Shown here in pieces: positions 60,926 to 64,000 of a stretch of DNA of 64,000 bases. Location: contig CAILCG010000025.1 in the NCBI GenBank assembly GCA_903832665.1, forward strand, positions 1 through 64,000. The letters are read 5' to 3'. Below the pieces are notes generated by a model. It had not been told where the DNA came from. It searched no databases and saw only the letters and a program-made list of their open reading frames with translations. The DNA comes from an uncultured Methanomicrobiales archaeon (GTDB lineage Archaea > Halobacteriota > Methanomicrobia > Methanomicrobiales > Methanospirillaceae). The translations under genes were made by a program, and so were the position numbers. Within the stretch, counting starts at the first letter, position 1, and each line of letters starts with the position of its first letter.

Positions 60926-61303
60926 ATGGACGATCTTACAGTGGAACAGGTCATCACCCTTCACAGGCACGTGATGACGATTGATGTCGGCGATGACCGG
61001 CTGTTATCCGAAGCAAGTCTCCACCAGATGATCTTTTCTGCGAATCGTATCGATGAATGCTGCTCAAGGGCCGGATTTGCTTTTTTTTCCCTTGTTGCCT
61101 ATCCGGCATTTCGCGAGGGTAACAGTCACACTGCCCGGCTGGTGGCTGAAATGATCCTCAACCAGAACGGTTTCACGATCGGAGATGACAATGCGGGATT
61201 GGACGCCCTTGCAAAGGGAATTGAATTGTTCACGGTCGAACCGGCGGACATTGAAGAGTGGCTTTGCTCTCAGGTAAAAAACCTGAAAATGTCATCCGAA
61301 TAA
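60926..61303 (+). CDS. Fic/Doc-like protein lacking the catalytic His
   Basis: A 125-residue protein begun MDDLTVEQVITLHRHVM, the usual Doc-like start. The Fic/Doc motif H-P-F-x-x-G-N-(K/R)-R-T appears as YPAFREGNSHTA (about 68-79). The catalytic His is replaced and the second-half Lys-Arg pair is changed to Ser-His. It therefore keeps the fold but probably not the AMP- or phosphate-transfer activity. No antitoxin gene is seen next to it. It may be a decaying or regulatory family member. Confidence 0.6.
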   Translation: MDDLTVEQVITLHRHVMTIDVGDDRLLSEASLHQMIFSANRIDECCSRAGFAFFSLVAYPAFREGNSHTARLVAEMILNQNGFTIGDDNAGLDALAKGIELFTVEPADIEEWLCSQVKNLKMSSE

Positions 61304-61376
61304 AAAAAAGGCACAACAAATGTTTGGAACGGGAATGGTAAAAACCCCGATTTGAAAAATTGTTTTTTCGAAATGC

Positions 61377-62270
61377 TCAGGGATAGAGAAGATATTCACC
61401 CTCAATCCGCACCACTGCATTGCCCCCGAAAAATACACTGTGCTGCACTTTTGATGCATCGCTCACGATACGGATGATATTGGGGTGCTCACGGACTTTA
61501 CCCTGCTCGATGGCAATCATATGGCCGTCCCAGGTACCCTATTTGAGCAGGTAATATCCCAGCGCCGCATTCCCTGAACCCGTTGCCGGATCTTCGAGAT
61601 ACCCAAAGACCGGGGCAAACACCCGTGTCCGATACCTGTTACCAGCGCTGGAAGTCTCGGTCGAGAAAACACAAATGATCTCAATCCCGTTTGCCAGGCA
61701 AAATTCCTTCAGGTGCTGCTGATCCGGATGAAGAGAGAGCAGGGTGATGAGTGAATCTATGGGAACGATAAGGGTGGAGAGTCCGGCATTGATGTTGGCA
61801 ATGCGGTGATTTTCAGAAATCTCATCGGGCGCTATCCGCAATGCTGCTGCAATCCCGTCACGGGATACAGAAAGGTTTTGTTCAACGGGTTGCGGGGCAC
61901 TGATGAAGACCGAATCTGCTTTTGCAATCTCGTTTCTGACGAGCAGTTCCTGCCCACCCACGTGAATACGGGTGATTGGATCAAAGGACATTACCGAGTC
62001 ATTTTTTATAAGGGTATACATGGCCGCAATGATCCCATGACCGCAGAAAGCAACTTCCCGTTAGGCGGAAAAAAACCGAAGGCCGGTGTGTCCCTCTGAG
62101 AGGTAGACGTACACTACTTCACTGACACATCCTGCCAGTTCCCGTGCGATCTGTTGCATGTTTTCTTCGGAAAGTGCGTCTTCGGTTGGTAGATATATGC
62201 ATCCGGCCGGATTACCGGTTGAATTTCCCTGGACAAACGCGTCAATTTTTTTAAACCGGTACCGTTCCAT
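61377..62270 (-). pseudogene. PhzF-family isomerase/epimerase with two in-frame stops
   Basis: The frame begins MERYRFKKIDAFVQGNSTGNPAGC and has the PhzF signatures. At 62061-62063 a TAA interrupts FFSA and REVAFCGHG, with no change of frame. After IKNDSVMSFD, FAPVFGYLEDPATGSGNAALGYY the frame meets a TAG at 61539-61541. It then continues GTWDGHMIAIEQG and FFGGNAVVRIEGEYLL to the real stop at 61377. In total about 297 codons, the normal family length. Without both stops it would be a complete enzyme. Two point nonsense mutations indicate a true pseudogene. Confidence 0.88.
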
Positions 62271-62279
62271 GCTTAAACC

Positions 62280-62992
62280 TCGGATAACTCTATGGGATGA
62301 CCCTTTGGTGACGAAAGGGAGGAAGGATTATCGGGTATGTGCCGGCCAAACTGGATTTTGCTACTGGAAGAGGAACAGGGAGGAAGTGTTCCTCTGCTCA
62401 CACAACCGGATCATACTGCAAATCATTCGACGGATATTCCAGAGAATATTCAATTCATCATAGACATCCTTGATTGATTTGTTTTCTGGTCAACCTCTTT
62501 TTCGAACGGAAAAAACTCTGCACAAATAATCCATGAACACAATTTCAAAAAAAATGATCATGATATTCGGGGGATCAAAAAAATCGCCGAAATCTGCGAG
62601 AATTTTTTACGCGAATATCGAACCGTCAAAAATTCTTTGTTGTTCCTCAAAACAAATTATTATATAGTATAATAAACAATTAAGAAATATCCCTATAATT
62701 CGGAGGTGGTTTGATTTTATTCCGGGTTTTGACCCCAGCACTGCATACCCCCCTAAAGAACACATACTTCCTGTCATAACGTTACCATGGCAGGAAACAG
62801 CCTCCAGCCCCATTAAATACAATAAATCTTTTTTGTGTTGCTCATTCTCGGGACACATTTACTGGAACTAGCGCATTTCATTTAAAGAGATACAATACGA
62901 CATACATCGACGTACTTTGCCACACTCTGCAATTTACCGCACAAGTACGTAAAAACATGATATTTTTTTACAGAATGAATCCTGCCGGGCAC
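62280..62992. other. Intergenic region between phzF remnant and dinB
   Basis: No credible gene. TATATAGTATAATAAAC (62652-62668) is promoter-like and is followed by a GGAGGT (62702-62707). The only frame there is a 22-codon TTG frame ending before 62790. It could be a leader or a chance match. Confidence 0.3.
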
Positions 62993-64000
62993 TTATAGGT
63001 CCAGGATCTTCTGGCGGGCATCATGTTTCTCAAACGAGGATAACCGTATCCCAATAAGACGAATCGGACAGCCATCGAAAATATCCCGCAGCAGGGCGTA
63101 TGCAACGGAGCGCACAGCACTCGCATCATCCGTATAGTGGGTGAGTGTCCGGGATTTTGTTCGGGTGATAAAACCCACGTACCGCACTTTCAGAGTAATT
63201 GTTTTGCATCGCAAGGATTCATCCGCAAGATTCCGGCATACATCCTGCGCCAGAGCGTCCACGGTTGCAGTTATTACCTGCTCATCTGGAGTATCTTCAG
63301 GAAATGTTGTCTCCCGGGATACCGACTTCACACAATCCCGCTCTACGACAAAATCCTCATCGGAACCATCGGTTATTGCCTGGAGAGCGATTGCGGAACG
63401 CCCGAACCGGGCAATCAAAACCTGGATATCATAACCGGCAAGATCTTTAATGGTCCTGATACCCAGCTCAAAGAGCTCCAGTTCTGCCTTCCTGCCCACA
63501 CCTGGAATCTTCCGGACCGGCATCGGTGCAAGAAATGAGAAGAGGTTCTCCGGTTCAACCACGGTAAGTCCACGGGGTTTGTTCACATCCGAAGCGATCT
63601 TTGCCACGACCTTCGTGGGGGCTATTCCGATCGAGCAGGTAAGACCAATCTGAGTACAGATATCATCCCTTATCTGTTCTGCAAGACGAGTGGCAGCCAG
63701 ATAATTCCCCAGGGAACTCACATCAAGAAACGCTTCATCAATGCTCACCTGCTGGAAGGGAAATCCATGCGACTTCAGGAGTCCCATTACATCAGAAGAA
63801 GCCTGGGTATACCGGGGAAAATGAGGGGGAAGATAGATCGCATGCGGACAGAGAACATATGCCTGCGAGATGGGCATTGCTGACCGTATACCGAATGCAC
63901 GGGCTTCGTATGAACAAGTAGAAACGACTCCACGGCCGGCCCCATTTTTCGGATCGGCACCAATAACCACGGGTTTTCCTTTCAGTCCCGGGTCGTCCCG
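62993..64000 (-). CDS. dinB: Y-family DNA polymerase IV (DinB), 5' end beyond window
   Basis: The frame is open to the right edge (RDDPGLKGKPVVIGADP at the border), so the first part, including the first catalytic Asp, is outside. Visible are SCSYEARAFGIRSAMP-type fingers, VSIDEAFLDVS (catalytic Asp-Glu), CSIGIAPTKVVAKIASDVNKP, the helix-hairpin PVRKIPGVGRKAELEL and the little finger to KTITLKVRY. It performs translesion synthesis. A GTG at 63970 is not the true start. Confidence 0.93.
   Translation of the reverse strand, partial: RDDPGLKGKPVVIGADPKNGAGRGVVSTCSYEARAFGIRSAMPISQAYVLCPHAIYLPPHFPRYTQASSDVMGLLKSHGFPFQQVSIDEAFLDVSSLGNYLAATRLAEQIRDDICTQIGLTCSIGIAPTKVVAKIASDVNKPRGLTVVEPENLFSFLAPMPVRKIPGVGRKAELELFELGIRTIKDLAGYDIQVLIARFGRSAIALQAITDGSDEDFVVERDCVKSVSRETTFPEDTPDEQVITATVDALAQDVCRNLADESLRCKTITLKVRYVGFITRTKSRTLTHYTDDASAVRSVAYALLRDIFDGCPIRLIGIRLSSFEKHDARQKILDL

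Overview
The window is archaeal and looks like a methanogen of the order Methanomicrobiales (Methanoregula-like). This is inferred from gene content: a nif operon carrying the archaeal nifI1/nifI2 PII genes, GGAA-N6-TTCC operators of the NrpR type, an AglB oligosaccharyltransferase, PAS-rich kinases with an HDINNQ box, archaeal TATA elements and purine-rich ribosome binding sites. The species cannot be fixed from the sequence alone.

Layout. 0.1-9.9 kb: a nuclease-like protein, a shortened FilR1-type regulator, two related lipoproteins, small membrane proteins, a large REC-PAS-GAF-PAS3 histidine kinase split by a frameshift, and a methyltransferase. 10.1-18.5 kb: a nitrogen fixation operon (nifH, nifI1, nifI2, nifD, nifK, nifE, nifN, a 2Fe-2S ferredoxin, anfO) behind an NrpR-type operator and TATA box. 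18.9-21.7 kb: amtB-glnK behind a second such operator and a leader ORF, then a second, intact NifI1/NifI2-like pair. 22.0-27.6 kb: a phosphate uptake operon (pstS, fused pstC-pstA, pstB, phoU) divergent from an AbrB-PhoU regulator, with a palindrome between them. 28.0-31.7 kb: a methyltransferase, a winged-helix PAS regulator, a candidate structured RNA, dCMP deaminase and a SagB-type oxidoreductase. 32-50.7 kb: a cell-surface glycan locus with aglB, a GDP-6-deoxy-sugar pathway (gmd plus reductase), a Wzm/Wzt exporter, a coiled-coil methyltransferase and many glycosyltransferases; its right part (about 44.6-50.8 kb) is clearly AT-rich and looks acquired. 51.3-58.2 kb: a permease-ATPase-permease export set and a polar amino acid ABC transporter. 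58.5-64 kb: small metal-binding and membrane proteins, TerB-like and Fic/Doc-like proteins, a broken phzF gene and the start of a Y-family DNA polymerase.

The most striking property is the number of disrupted genes. Ten otherwise well-conserved genes carry frameshifts, in-frame stops or larger damage: the histidine kinase, nifH, nifI2, nifD, anfO, amtB, aglB, a sugar-locus methyltransferase, a membrane protein and phzF. Most are one-base changes in short homopolymers, which also fits sequencing error. The in-frame stops in aglB and phzF, and the loss of the nifH nucleotide-binding and cluster motifs, cannot be explained that way. As written, this nif locus cannot make an active Fe protein. 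Its regulatory sites, nifK, nifE and nifN remain intact, so the decay is either recent or partly artefactual.
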